A stretch of 64,000 nt of DNA from Adineta vaga (lineage: Eukaryota; Rotifera), in assembly GCA_021613535.1 (NCBI GenBank), contig CP075497.1:8246001-8310000 (forward strand), written 5' to 3'. The stretch's first letter is position 1; every line of letters begins with the position of its first letter. This document shows, piece by piece, positions 38,058-50,900 of this stretch. The notes under the pieces are model-generated. The model saw nothing but the letters and a program-made list of their open reading frames with translations. It was not told the DNA's origin and searched no databases. A program made the position numbers and the translations under genes.

Positions 38058-38780
38058 ATGATGCCCTTCTTATATCCTTCACAAGCAACAGCATTTCCAG
38101 TCTTAGTTATAGCCAGTCAATCTCATGCTGAGGATGATGAAGAAGATAATGATCATGATGAGGAGGAGGATGATGATCTTACAGATGAGTATTTATCATC
38201 ATCAGCAACAATGTTCTCCAGAACTTTGCCAATTCCAATGACAGCTTTGTCACATTTTACTCATGAAGATGATTATTTACCTTCAACCATAATCAATCCT
38301 AATGATGATCCAAGAACTTATCTTTTACGTATGCATGTCGATGGTTTTCAACCAAATGAACTAAATGTTTCAATTCGACATGGTCGACTGATTGTTCGTG
38401 GTAAACATATTGTATGTGTTCCATCTCATTCAACTTTTCCATTAACAACAAATGCTATGATTAATGAAAATGATGATATAGAACCTGATTTTGTTGCTAA
38501 AGAATTTAAACGTACATTTACTATTCCACCAAATGCAGATATTCGAAAAGCGCATGCACAATTCTATCCTCAACAACAATTACTTGTTATTGAAATACCA
38601 TTTCAAGATTCTACAGATTCATCTCAAACAAGAATTCAACGATCACGTATTCGTGCTATAGATGTCTTTTTAATGATAGTAACTATTTTATTAATGGAAC
38701 GAGCATTACGTATAACGTATCAACAATTTATGCTTAACGAACAACAATTATCGATTAGATCTAGTCAATCAACAATTTGA
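38058..38780 (+). CDS. Small heat shock protein (alpha-crystallin domain) with hydrophobic C-terminal segment
   Basis: One exon of 240 residues from ATG 38058 (a second ATG follows at once). The N-terminal third is very acidic (a run of Asp/Glu near residues 25-45). An alpha-crystallin domain spans about residues 90-190: YLLRMHVDGFQPNELNVSIR, GRLIVRGKH, then EFKRTFTIPPNADIRKA and LLVIEIP, the strands that build the sHSP dimer. The usual C-terminal IxI/V motif is not obvious. Instead there is a basic linker (RIQRSRIRAI) and a segment DVFLMIVTILLMERALRI, long enough for a membrane helix or an amphipathic anchor. sHSPs are ATP-independent holdases. A membrane-bound form would be unusual among animals. 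Upstream splicing is possible because the preceding frame stays open for a few codons. Confidence 0.85.
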   Translation: MMPFLYPSQATAFPVLVIASQSHAEDDEEDNDHDEEEDDDLTDEYLSSSATMFSRTLPIPMTALSHFTHEDDYLPSTIINPNDDPRTYLLRMHVDGFQPNELNVSIRHGRLIVRGKHIVCVPSHSTFPLTTNAMINENDDIEPDFVAKEFKRTFTIPPNADIRKAHAQFYPQQQLLVIEIPFQDSTDSSQTRIQRSRIRAIDVFLMIVTILLMERALRITYQQFMLNEQQLSIRSSQSTI

Positions 38781-39910
38781 AGACAAACAAATTATAAAGT
38801 TTAAAAGTACTTCAGTTCTACACATAGTGATCAGTTATCTTGATGAAAAGAAAACAAAAGAAATTTGTATCTCGATTTTTAATACAAATAATATTTCAGT
38901 AATTGTATTAGATCAATACTAAATATTGTTAGTTTCAAGTCTTTGTTTTGCTTCGCATTTTTTTCTCGTTATTGTATTGCACAAAAACTATTTCTTTGGT
39001 TTACTATTGTGCAGTGATATTCTTTAATAAAAAAAAATCCAATTTTTTTCATTGTTCAAGACAATAAATGACTGATTATTTCATCAAATTTCATGTGTCA
39101 GACTAGTCAAATTATGTTTGCTCTTTTGTGCACATAAAATACGTTGTCATGTTTGTCGAGAAGACATGATCATTGGGGATAGGATTGCTTGTTCGTTCGA
39201 ACAATAAAATGAACTAAAGAAACGAGCGAGAGAGACAGAGAGAACTTTGTGATTAGTAATTTGATTCATATAATCACGAAAAAATGAAGAAAGAAGGAAA
39301 GAAAGAAATCTTATTCCAATGAAATCAAAAAAAAAGAAAAAATTGCTCGTCTTATTGTCATTTGAACGGAAGTTTGTAGTAGTTCAGAACAACACTCAAT
39401 AATTACCAGTCGTTGATGCATCATGTTCCGATTGTTCATCGTTCAACGAACCAAACACTCGTTCAGTTTTCTTTTTTGCTCTCTTTTATCTAAATGGTAA
39501 TTTTCTGTAGCATAGTAATCGTCAACAACAGACCGACTGCGATCTAATCTTAACAACAACGTCGACGATGACGACGACGACATCAATCGATTTCTGACAA
39601 GACAAGCATTATTGAGTGTGTTACTATCGTCATTGCTGGTCTAGTTTGTGATGTTGATGATGGTTATTTGATTATGCTAAAACCATTTAAAAGAGAAAAA
39701 TGAGAAAGAAAAAGAAACCGAGAGAAAAAAGACATCTTTTTTTTTCAGGGTTGAACTTGAGGATTATGTTCGACGAACACCACCAATTATAATCGAACAA
39801 AGAGACCTTAGATTGTTCTTGCGCACACGAGTAAATAGATGCGCACGCGTGCGCATAACCAGAATAAAAGAGATAGGGAGAGCAAGAAAGGTTTCATTCA
39901 ATGAATTTTC

Positions 39911-39928
39911 TTTCTCTCTCTCTCTCCC
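39911..39928. repeat. (CT)n tract
   Basis: Pyrimidine repeat within the repeat-rich spacer upstream of the LMO4-like gene. Confidence 0.75.
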
Positions 39929-40451
39929 TTTCCTTTATCTCGATGTAATCGCACATCAATTAACAGATTTGTGTACGTGTGTCTCCTGAGAGTGTGTGTG
40001 TGTAGCAAGAGACATAAAGAATAGTCGGAATACAAGCAAGCAAGATTCTTTCGTCTTCAACTAGAATTCCCTGACCGACAATTATTAGAGACCGACAAAC
40101 ATACAATGCAGACCATCCGGAGATTTTACAATGACCGATGTTTCATATTTCACAGTTGACAAGCGCGCTCGAGAGAGAGAGACAGACAAAGAGACAGACA
40201 GAAGAGAAAAAGAAATACATTTCCATAATGGACAACGTTCGTTATTGTTGTGTTAATATTAAAAACGATTTCTTTTTTGAGATGATGGGGTGTGACACAT
40301 TTATAAATATATAAATATATATATATATATATTATATTATTCGATTATTGACAACGATGAGTGTTGAAATGCATTCGTAATGTCATCGTAATAAAACACC
40401 TTTCGTCTGTTTACATTCAAACATTTTGTGTGCATATGTGCTTGTATTCTT

Positions 40452-40472
40452 TATATATATATATATATATAT
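40452..40472. repeat. (TA)n microsatellite
   Basis: About ten TA units upstream of the LMO4-like gene. A second AT-rich block lies at 40301-40340. Confidence 0.8.
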
Positions 40473-41293
40473 GAACAATCCTTTTTCTTTACGAATAAGG
40501 TGTAGTTGTCTTTACATTCTGTTTGTATGATGTATTGACATTCGATCAAAAAATAAAGTTACGTGGTATTCAATCAAATATCTTTGAATTTCTCAATTTC
40601 TTTTTATTATAAGAAAAGGAAAACATAGAAGCAAGTGTTTTATATGTACATCATTCTCACAGGGCATAAATGCCATCATTTCTACATTTACTACACATAC
40701 AATCTTTTCTCTCTTCTTTCTCTTCCTCGTTTTCTTTTCTTTCGTCTTTTTTTATTTCGGTTTGTGTTATTATTACCCATGTTACTATACTTTCTCTTTC
40801 TCTACTCTTCGAGCCTTTCTCGTGTTGTCCATTGAATCATCATTATCATCATCATGATCATCAATCGATCGATTGATTTTAATCTTAATTCCAAATGTAT
40901 ATACAATCGACTAACATACTATCATTCGTCATTTTATTGTTATCGATGCTTTTTCTTCTGACTGTTGTCAAGCAGCAGTATCAATAATCGACGAGCTGTG
41001 AGACGATGGCGACGGCGTCCTGCATCCATCATCTCTTCAACTTCCCGCTTTTATCTCGTTTCTCACTCAACTCATTTAGCAGAGACTCGTTCGCTTGGCT
41101 TGCATACTTCATACCTCTTGACTAATAAAGAGAGGGAAAATAGAATAGAGAGTGAGAGAATGAGGAATGCCTCCAGATGTGTTCGCTGTTGGTTGTGGTA
41201 TCCGATCTAATTGAATTAGAGTGAGAATGCGCTTTTTTACATGATTATTATTCTTATTATTATCATCGATTTCAGATATATTTGAAAAAAACG

Positions 41294-44200
41294 ATGTTGT
41301 CCGATTTAGGAGAGGATGAACTTCTACCAGAATCTTTAGCAATGCCAGTTTCCGCAAAAACAATGATGAATCTGAACAATACTAGTAAGTTTTGAAAAGA
41401 AAATGTCTCTTGATAAAGTGGACACATAGATATAGTGATGACAATTACGTTTTCTGTAATTTAACGCATGTCAGATGTGTATGTGTGTGTGTATATGAGA
41501 AATAACAACACTCACATATACACTCTAAAATTACCATCATTTGGATGCACGCTCGTTCGCGTTCGTTCGATCGATGTGTGTCTGCTAAACACTTTGACGC
41601 CCGGATTATCGTCATCATTAAGACAATCTTATTCATGTCTCCTGTAGAGAGTATTTATTGACGACTCTGCACGAAGTTTCCTTTCTTTCTTTTTCTTCGA
41701 TTGTATATCAAAGCTTACAATCGTTTCAAGACACATTTTGATTTATACTTGCTTGCGTAATATATATCGAACATATCTATGTACAACAAGAAAAAATAAA
41801 ACTAATTCTTTCGTTGAACTTTTCAATGAAATAATCATGTGAAGAAAACGAAATTGCAATGATAAAGAGATTAGGGATTGAATAAAATCCAATTGACCTT
41901 GGTCAAATAAAAGTTTCAAGTGCAATTTATTCTTCTCTTTTTTATTAGAGAGTTTTCTTTTACTTAATACTATAATTTGTCTTTGATCGCTCGTATATAC
42001 ATTGTCAATCAGAAAAATAACATCTGCCATTCTTATAATAGCCCGTTCTAGATGTTCTCCTCGTTGTATGTTGAGATATTGGTAGAAGAAAGTAATTAGC
42101 ATGATAGTCTAATTCAATTTTCTCGTTCTACTCACACTACTAATACTATTATTGCTTATCTTGATCGACCGACCCTATACATATGGATGGATTTGATTAA
42201 ACTCACATACACACATATTTTTAATGAATTTTTCACACTGATTGTTTTTCTCTCGTTCTCTCGATTGCCGTGTGTTCGCCAAACATATCTCTTACCGAAG
42301 AAAGAGAAGACATAGGAAGAATATCATTGCTTCCTTATCGTTTCTTTTGCTCGAAATGACAATACCTTTGGTCTTATTATTGCTATTCTTCTTCTTCTTT
42401 CTTGCTATTTTTCTTATATGTGAGAAGATAATCAAGTGTTGTTACAATATAAGGCAATAAACATATACAAAATATCAGCATATTTATAAGACTCATGGAT
42501 ATATACACGTAGTATCAAAAAGAAAACTTAGAACAAATAATGAATATCTTGATGATTTTAATTAGTTTGTTCAATTAAAGATGATTGCGAATCGAAAGCT
42601 TTTTCTCGTCCTTTTCGTTATTAATTCGGAGTTTTTTTTTGCTCATTTTTCATGCTCTGTCATACATATATACAAAAAGAACAGAATATACAATAACCGC
42701 GTCCTTTTTCTCTCTATTACATACCTATATACATATACATACACGTTCAAAGTTCGTTACTTTTTAAACAGACAAAAAAAAGAAACGACGCAAACTAGCG
42801 ACTAAGAAAATTCTTAAATGGTAAAAGCAAGTCGTAATATATTTCATGAACGGATAGTTACTACAGCAGCAGGTAAGCAAGCAAAACAATATTGCATTAT
42901 ATAACAAAACTATGTCCACTAAAAGCTTTTTAAACTACGAAATCGATAATCACTTTTCGACCACTAAAAAAGTCAACACTCTTGACACTCAGTCTGACGA
43001 GATTTTTCTTCTCTCTTTCTCTCCCCCTTCTCTTATTCTTACTCAATGCTTTTATCCATCAATCCATTAGCAGTTTGTGCTTTTTTAATAATGACAATCG
43101 ATTCTGCGTTTTTCCTTTATGACAAACGGCGAACGACATTATGTTGTCAATTAAAAAAAAGAAAAAAAAAGCGAGCACTTTCTGCTGTTAGTTCTCGTCT
43201 ATCCGAAGAGAAAGTAGAGTGAGAATTGAAAGTAGAAAGTGAAAGGAAGAAACGACGAGATTGCATACTTGACAAATCAATTTTGATGATTAGAAAGCAA
43301 AATAGACTTGACTGACAATGAAACAATACCACTAGTAAGTTTAAAAAATTGACAATTTTCTTTTTATTTCTAATAAATGACTTCATACATAAAATGACTT
43401 GCATCACTCTCTGTACACATATGTTTAGCTAATTTGAATTGTCATTAGAGAAATAGACACCGAACAAGTTCGTTTTTTCTCTCTTCTCTCTTTTTTTCAA
43501 TTCAAATTTTTTCCTGTGTCGCGCATTCCCTCTCTCTCTCTTTCTCATTGCTTGCCCTCGTCCGGCCATCATACATAGAAACTCGAAGACTATATCTCTT
43601 CTTCTTCTTCAATTCATTAATTGACGACGTCTATTTATAATATGGTGGAGAATAGAAAAAGAGAATCGTAGTGTTGTTGGTTAGTGCTTGTATGATGATG
43701 ATGATGATGATGAAGATGGTGAAGAAAATAGAAAAGGGAAGAGAAGAGAAGAGAAGAAGCAGAGAGAGAGAGAGAGAGGAGAGCGAAGAAAAGAATGAGA
43801 CCAAGTTTTGTTCCTCTGCACAAACGAGACGAGACGAGAGCGAACACATAGCCCAGTCAGCTTGACAGAATATCATGTGCACATATGTATTAAGGTATTG
43901 AATGAATTTCGATGTATCTTCACAACGACAATAGTCATTTATTGGAATCAACATTCTATAAACAATATTGACAGAAATATTTTATCTATTATTGTTATTC
44001 ATCAATTTTTGTAAAATTATTATGCGTACAGGTAGATTTTTCTAGACAAAAGAGTGAGTAAGACAGAAGTTAATGAAAATTTGACGTGGAAAAGGATATT
44101 TATATGAAGGAAACAATATAAATTTAATTTATTCTATTTGTTTCAAGCGATCTAGAAATAACAAAAGAAAATTGCAATTACTTTTAATAGAAATTTTAAT

Positions 44201-46321
44201 TCTATTTTTCTTTCATCATCATTTATCAGTTAATATTAACGGATAAATATTAATTTTTTTTCTTCTCTTAGTTCTCTGTCATTCTATATATATATTCTAT
44301 TCCATCGAGACAAACTTCATTATAAGAATGGAAAGAAAATATGATCTATCTAGCGACGAATGAGATATAGAATAGTTTTATTTAGAAATAGATTAGATTT
44401 TATAAATCGAACATTATTTAATTTTGATAATTCTTTTTTCTTTCGTTAATTGATTATCTATTAGTAAGAGATAGAAAATATTCGCTTTTTTTTAATTGGA
44501 AAAAGAAATAGTCATGTCAATCATTATTTGCAACTATTTAACGAGATGTATTCATGATATGTTCTTTGTTATTCCTTCGCTTTTTTGACACCTGCTCTAT
44601 CTACTATAGACTGAAAGCTCGTATAATTACAATAATTGTTCAGACAATTAGTCAATAAAATGAATATTCTGTTCGGTTTTACTGTTTGATACAGTTGGTA
44701 ATGATGTTGTTACTTCATGTGTTCATCTTGTGTAACCATCATCATCACTCTGATAATGATTTTTTTTTCTTCTTCTGTTCTGATCACATTTATTAAGCTC
44801 TTCTCTCTTTTCTTTTTCTCCCTTGTCTACATGTGTCAAGTAAAAATAGAGAATCTATTCTCCCATCTCTCGTTCATACACATGCACAATCGCCATCGAT
44901 CATCGTCTCGTAATTGGAAAATAAATTGAAATCGAGATGTAGTAGTCGTAGTAATAGGACGAGGTACATGAATATTGATTACCCTATCTTTATTCGTTCT
45001 TCTTTTTCTTTTCTAGGCAATAGTAATAGTACTGGTGGCTCAGTTGTATTAATGCAGCCTAAACTTGAACCACAACCGGTTGTCTTCGACCAACAACAAC
45101 AACAGCAGCAGCAAACAACAACAACAGTCGAAAATGGCACCTATTATATCTCGTTTTGATTCACATCAACAGTGCTCAACCAATGGTAGTGCATATACTT
45201 GTTCAAATTGTACTCAACCAATTCATGAACGTTACTTATTATATACTCAAGATCGTTTATGTCGTGGAAATTATTGGCATATGCAATGTTTGCGTTGTCA
45301 GTGTTGTGATGCAGTTTTAGCCGATATATCGTCAACATTTTATACCAAAGATAATGCCCTACTTTGCAAGTCTGATTATATTAAGTAAGAACGAAAGCTT
45401 TCGATTTTGTCATAATATTATTGTTATTGTCGTTAAAGAAAGAACGGGCTTCGTAGAAACAAGACATGTTTAATAAGTCAGCAATCAGAAAAAGGATTCT
45501 TTCTTCGTTTCAAATGAATACAATTGAACGTGCTCCTCCCCCGTCTTCTTCCTACATCAACATATACGAGAGAAAGAGAGAAAGCGAGAAAATATTTAAA
45601 GTAGTCTTCATTGTTACTAATAGAGAAAAAAAAAGATTTTTTTTTCAATTAAAAGAAACCTTATTCATCAAATTTTCATTATTTTAATTATCTTTACATG
45701 AAACTTATAAATTTATTCACACATATGATTCTAATTAATAATAAATTATCTTTAATATTTTCTAGACGATATGGTAGTCGTCCATGTTCATTATGTAGTC
45801 AAGTTATTGGACCAAATGAACAAGTTATGCGTGTTAGTCCAAATTATGTTTATCATCTTCATTGTTTTACTTGTGTTAAATGTCATGCACGTTTAGTTAA
45901 AGGTGATCGTTACGTTTTTTTCAATGGACAATTATATTGCGAAAAAGATAATCCACTTAAATCGTCTACAAATACGAGTAATAGTCCCGTATCAAAACGT
46001 GGAACTACTAGTAAACGTGGCGCAAAAGCAGCAACGGCTGCAGCATCACGTGCTGCTGCTGCTGCGGCAGCCGCTGCTGCTCAGGCACAACAACAGCAGC
46101 AACAAACTTTCATAACGCCATCGACACCTCTACATCATCAATATCATTCTTCACCACATACAGGACACTTAACATTATTAAATAATCATCATATGCATTC
46201 GTCACCATCGCCATCAACAAGTACAATCACGCATTCATTGCTCAATAATACTACTAATAATAATACGAATAGCAACGGTTTATCATCATTGGCGACACCA
46301 ACTGGTGATGAATTGTGTTAA
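41294..46321 (+). CDS. LMO4: LMO4-like LIM-only protein
   Basis: Exons 41294-41384, 45017-45384 and 45766-46321. The LIM part reads from ATG 45134: two tandem LIM domains, CSNCTQPIHERYLLYTQ through LLCKSDYIK, then CSLCSQVIGPNEQVMRVSPN through GQLYCEKDNP. The second matches LMO4 (VMRxxxNVYHLxCFTC, GDRF/YxxxNGxL). LIM1 has about five extra residues between the second Cys and His. LMO4 proteins bridge LDB1 and transcription factors in the nucleus. A long low-complexity tail follows (poly-Ala, poly-Gln, His/Ser/Asn-rich). The frame from ATG 41294 spliced to 45017 hits a stop at about 45160 and differs from the LIM frame, unless a 49-nt segment (45079-45127) is removed as an intron. The joined product would be 321 residues; starting at 45134 gives 268. 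Confidence 0.8.
41385..45016 (+). other. 3.6-kb intron (or 5' spacer) of the LMO4-like gene
   Basis: AT-rich with pyrimidine tracts, a (GAT)n at 43692-43712 and (GA)n at 43761-43778. No coding exon found. Apparent frames at 43631-43954 and 43671-43865 are translations of these repeats. If the 41294 exon is real, this is by far the largest intron of the gene and the natural place for enhancers. Confidence 0.45.
43692..43778. repeat. (GAT)n followed by (GA)n
   Basis: About seven ATG/GAT units at 43692-43712, and at least nine GA units at 43761-43778, in the large LMO4-like intron. Confidence 0.75.
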
Positions 46322-47248
46322 AGAATATCTTCTTTTCTCCTTTTCTTTTCTTTGTTTATTTTTTGTTTTCATTCGTTTGTGTTGTGGATATAGAGAATGA
46401 ATCCTTGTCTTTTTCTATGCACAATTGTTGCCTATTTGTTTATTACATTTCTCTTTCTCCTGTGTTTATATCTTTTCTAATTGTTGGAAGAGAGAAAAAA
46501 CGAAAAATATATATATTAAAAAAGAAACAAAGATTCCGATTCTTCCATACAAGATTAGTAACACTGACGAAGAATAATTTGTTCTTTCATCTGAATATAA
46601 TATCTATATAATCAGATAATTATAATTATAATTATATACATAAAAATAATTCTATTCATTATATGAAAAACTGTCATTTTGACGTTCTTTTTTCTTTTCC
46701 TTTCCTGTTTATCTTTATTATTTATTCTATTTTAACCGAACTATTTTCATTCTATGACATTGTTAATTATTCCTATTCTTATTCAATCGATTCTAAATGT
46801 ATATTTTTATTCTGAATAGCAAGATCAAAGGATTAGTTTCATCGTGGACAACTGTTCATAGAGTGATTTTTCATTGTTTTGTTAAATCTAATCGACAATC
46901 ATAGTAGACATGAAATAATTTAATTAAATTTCAGATTGTTATTATGAAAATGTAATTAACTTTCTATTTTAATACAAAAAAAGAGACGGAAAATCTTGCC
47001 TGATCTCTCACACAAAGTTACACAATCTAAAGGAAAAAGATTTTTCCATATGGTAATAACAGACACATTTGCATAGTGTCATTTCCGACGTTTTTTTTTC
47101 TTGATTTGCATAAAGAAATCAATTAATTTTACCTGGAATGGATTATTAAAAGGAATGCCGATGATTTATTTTGTTACGAAAGGGAGAAAAGAAGATCATG
47201 AAGATTTTTTATTGATAAAATCAAATGTCTTTAAATGAAAAGATATTT
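46322..47248. other. Convergent 3' regions of LMO4-like and TBCA genes
   Basis: The two genes point at each other. A self-complementary AT tract lies at about 46617-46641. On the minus strand AATAAA (TTTATT at 47208-47213) lies about 35 nt beyond the TBCA stop and is its likely poly(A) signal. No gene seen. Confidence 0.5.
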
Positions 47249-47779
47249 TCAAGCTTTGGCAGCACGATCTTCTTCTTGAGCTTTAATCAAGTCATCATGA
47301 ATGTTTCGGGCCTCTTCATATTCTTTCGATTGTTTCAATGTTTCATCATTACCAGCAGCATTCTATAAGAAGAAGAAAAAACCGACACTCTGATTGTGAA
47401 GAGAAACATTTTTTATGAGAAATATTTACATAGACATCTTGAAAACCTTGCCAAGCTTTAAGAAAACTACTTTTTGTATGTGATATCATTGATTCCGTTT
47501 CTTTCAATACTTCTTGCTGAAAAAGAAATCATTTTGATATTTAATTGTGAATAATTTCGTTTTCTCATACCGCTTTTCTAAGATCATATTCATCACGACC
47601 TTCATTTGTCATTTTTTCTACTTTACGCTTTTCATTATCATACTCTTTTTTGTATGATAAATATTCTTTCCATGTTCTAGAGAAGAGAAAAAGCAAGAAT
47701 TATTCAACATATCCTTTAGTGTTCTTTACCGTTTAGCAATACCAGTTTTGATTTTCAGATCTTTTAATTTGTCAGTCAT
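47249..47779 (-). CDS. TBCA: Tubulin-specific chaperone A (tubulin cofactor A)
   Basis: Four exons in phase on the minus strand: 47779-47730, 47676-47571, 47516-47430, 47362-47249 (118 residues; family about 108). The start MTDKLKDLKIKTGIAKR matches the family opening (RxxKIKTGVVKRL). It is followed by the helical hairpin (YDNEKRKVEKMTNEGRDEYD, matching EKIEKMRxExxxxYDIKK) and the closing EEARNIHDDLIKAQEED. TBCA captures beta-tubulin after release from chaperonin and passes it to the other cofactors for heterodimer assembly in the cytosol. The gene begins only 148 nt downstream of the AP-3 beta stop on the same strand, and a splice-acceptor-like tract lies 21 nt before its ATG, so it may be the second gene of an operon-like pair. 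Confidence 0.9.
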
Positions 47780-47800
47780 TATTTATCGAGTTAATGTTAT

Positions 47801-47814
47801 CTAAAATAAATTAA
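47801..47814 (-). promoter_or_regulatory. Splice-acceptor-like tract between AP-3 beta stop and TBCA ATG
   Basis: On the minus strand TTAATTTATTTTAG ends 21 nt before the TBCA ATG and 126 nt after the AP-3 beta stop. I find no AATAAA on the minus strand in the 148-nt gap. This fits a trans-splice acceptor inside a polycistronic transcript, or a 5'UTR intron whose donor lies in the upstream gene. Confidence 0.45.
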
Positions 47815-47927
47815 CATAAAAAATTACGTATTAAATTATTGCACAACTAAAACAACAATCATTCAACAAAAAAACAAAATCAAATATAGGTATAGAAAAC
47901 ATTCACGCAACATTAAAATAAACTAAT

Positions 47928-50900
47928 TTATGATATTGCAGATATTACTTGTTGAATATCTTTGAGTAACATGGTTGCAAGAACAATACGATCGGAATTT
48001 ATTGTAAAATTTATTGCTGATTGAGGAACATTTAATTGAATGGTGATGAGAACCAAAGCTTTACTTGAAATAGTTTGACCGGAAAATCTAAATATTAAAA
48101 AATAGTATTGCATATATGTACTCGTTGCTAAGACTTTTCACGGATAAAGACTTGAATATCGGAAAAGAAAGTGTTAGCGAGCATGAAATTAATTTTAGAG
48201 ACACGTATCAGAAATTAGACTATGGAAAAAGTTCTAATCCTTTCTCTGGTCTCTGAGATTTAGAAGTGAAAGAGTTCGGACGGACAAAAAAAAGGAATTG
48301 AACTAGTGAATATGCTTTTCTAGTCTCAAGAAAACAAATTTGACTCTACCTGTATATTGTATAATCACCAGAACTTGAAGGAACTGACGAAACATTTGCA
48401 CATTGAATTATTTTTGCTTGAATATTTGTAAAATTAAATTTTGATATTTGTGTTTCATTAACATTCAGATTTCCCGTTATTTCATGCATACCACGAAGAC
48501 GAGCTAAAGTATATCGAAAAATGAATTTTTACTATTCTCATTTCTAACCTTTCAATTCACCTATATTTTGATTAAAGTCTTGTTCATTTAGAAATTTTTG
48601 TTCGAAAAGTTCGCCAACATGACATGGTATTGATATTGATGTACCTAGTTGTCTTCCATCGATAGATATATCAAATAAAGCAACTTGTGTGGTATCATTA
48701 AAATCAACACCAATCGATGTAACAATCGATGCACTACTTGGTAATGTATCAATATTATTGAAGCCTTGGATATTTACACCGGATTTCTAAAGCGACAAAG
48801 ATTTTTATAAAGATGAAATTAACAAAAAAAGAAAGAATACGAACTGATTTAATGAATTTAATCGATTGAATATCTTGATTTGTTGTTGTGTTAGTGATTA
48901 TCAATTCAATATGAACCATATTTGTTGCACGCGGAAACGGTTGACGTGGAAAACGATATTGAATTTGTAAACCTTGACCTGTAATACGATTTAAACATTC
49001 GTATTGTCGAGTATAAGTAAGAGTTGAAGATGTCTAAAGAGAATTTTTTATTAGAAGAACCGAATTATCAATCAAGATGTATTTACAGATAATGATTCTA
49101 AATTGTGTAAATCATTTGAAATATTTGTCTTTGTTGTTGTTGTTGGAACAGTAACAGTTGGTGCTGATGTTATACCAAGAAATGATTCGACTAGATGAAA
49201 ACAATTTAGAAAATATTTTCTTGAAAATAGTAACGAACGTACAATCATCTTCTAAAAGGGATTTTTCTGTTGTAGTCATAGGATAGTTATTGATTGCAGT
49301 CGTTGATGGTGATTTATCAAATGTTGTAGTATGCTTTTTAATTGTCTAGAATTTTACAAAAGGGCTTTAAAGATGAAAAATTAATATAGACAATCGTTAC
49401 TTGTTCATCATCGGTTGATTCTTCTAATCCACTTTTTTCTTCTTCCTCTTCAGATTCTTCTTCTTCTTCTTCTTCTTCCTCCTCCTCACTGCTTTCGTCA
49501 TTCGGACCTGAACTTTTGACAACAGTTGGTGATCGTGCATCCAATTGTTCATATTCACTGGATTTCTTAATATTTTTTATCGATTTATCATTGTCATCAT
49601 CATCTTCTTCTTCTTCATCTTCATCCTCTTCTTCTTCTTCTTCTTCATCATCATCATCTTCTTCATTTTCGTCTTCATCTTCGTCTTCGTCTTCATTATC
49701 ATCAGGTCCTTCCGTTGAGGTATCATCTTCATCTTCCTCATCTGAATAAAATTTTTCACTTGCACCAGCCTTCTTCTTTCGGCCAGAAGCTCCTTTGACA
49801 GCTGCGCCTGATTTTCCCAACGACTCTTCATACGATGTTGGTGTACGTACGATTTCAACATCTCGAATTGTTGAATCCAATGGTTCAAGTGAAAAATCCG
49901 GCAAATCTTTATAACCTGCTGCTGGCTGACCGATAATATATGATAATGTCCCTAATGTATATTGATCATGATCTACAAAGTAAATAATGTCAAAAATAAT
50001 ACTTTCTTTGAACTATAAAATGAATTTACTTTGAACAATTGATTCGAGTAATGGTGCTGGTTTTGATGCAAGTAATATCTTTTTTGCATGTTTATTTAAT
50101 GCTGGACATTTATCCGCTTGAAATAATAGAGCTCTATGAAGGATACACTTTATCCAAATTAGTACTAAAAAATATGAACTCACCGAAGAAGTCGTGCTTT
50201 ATCACGTGTATCATAATTTGTATCGTATTTAGCTAAACTAAATACATATTGTACGAGTAGATGTGTTTGTTTTGGATTCATCACATAGAGTTTAGCAGCT
50301 AAATTTAGAATCTGTTGTTTTACTACTGTTTCCTAAAAGCAAATATATTGTAGTTCATTATTCAAAAGAAGTTTCTTAGACAAATAAAACGAACTTCATC
50401 AGGAAACGTTTTTGCCATTTTTCTTAGAACATCTGGTGCTAATTTCTTAATCCGATCAGAATATTCACCAATGAGCCAAAGAATTGATGCTCGTGCTGCT
50501 GGAACTGTTACTGTATCAATCTTTCGAACAATATGTTTAATAATATCACCATATTGTGCGGGCTATAGAATAACAAAAAAACACATATGAAAGTATTTGA
50601 TAAAAATCAGTAATATTTTTACATTGATTTGTAATAATTTCTTCACAACAACGACACTTTCTGCAACGATTGTTTCGTCTTTTTTCGATATATATCCCAC
50701 AAGACCATTCAAACAAGCTTCAGTTACTTCAGGAATTGTGCTTGCACATCGTCCAATTGCATGAATAGTTTGTGCAGCAAATTCTTTATCTGGACTTAGA
50801 ACATAAGTCTAAAAACAAACATGCTTTACCAAAGATTATATCATTAATCTTGATTTTCTTACCTGAAGTTCTCGAAGAATCGTGGAAATATTTGAAGCAT

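Larger units (their letters stand above)
38781..41293. other. Repeat-rich spacer upstream of the LMO4-like gene
   Basis: Dense simple sequence: (CT)n at 39911-39928, (GT)n near 39990-40003, (GA)n near 40171-40185, AT-rich 40301-40340, and (AT)n at 40452-40472. No gene seen. TCGATTTCAG ending at 41275 is an acceptor-like site 18 nt before ATG 41294. A developmental gene following such a spacer suggests that it carries regulatory DNA, but no motif can be named. Confidence 0.45.

Noticed and set aside
43631-43954. Frames over GAT/GA repeats in the LMO4-like intron
   Set aside because: Both strands are open only because of simple repeats.
49516-49749. Poly-Ser frame on the plus strand
   Set aside because: Antisense of the acidic hinge of AP-3 beta.
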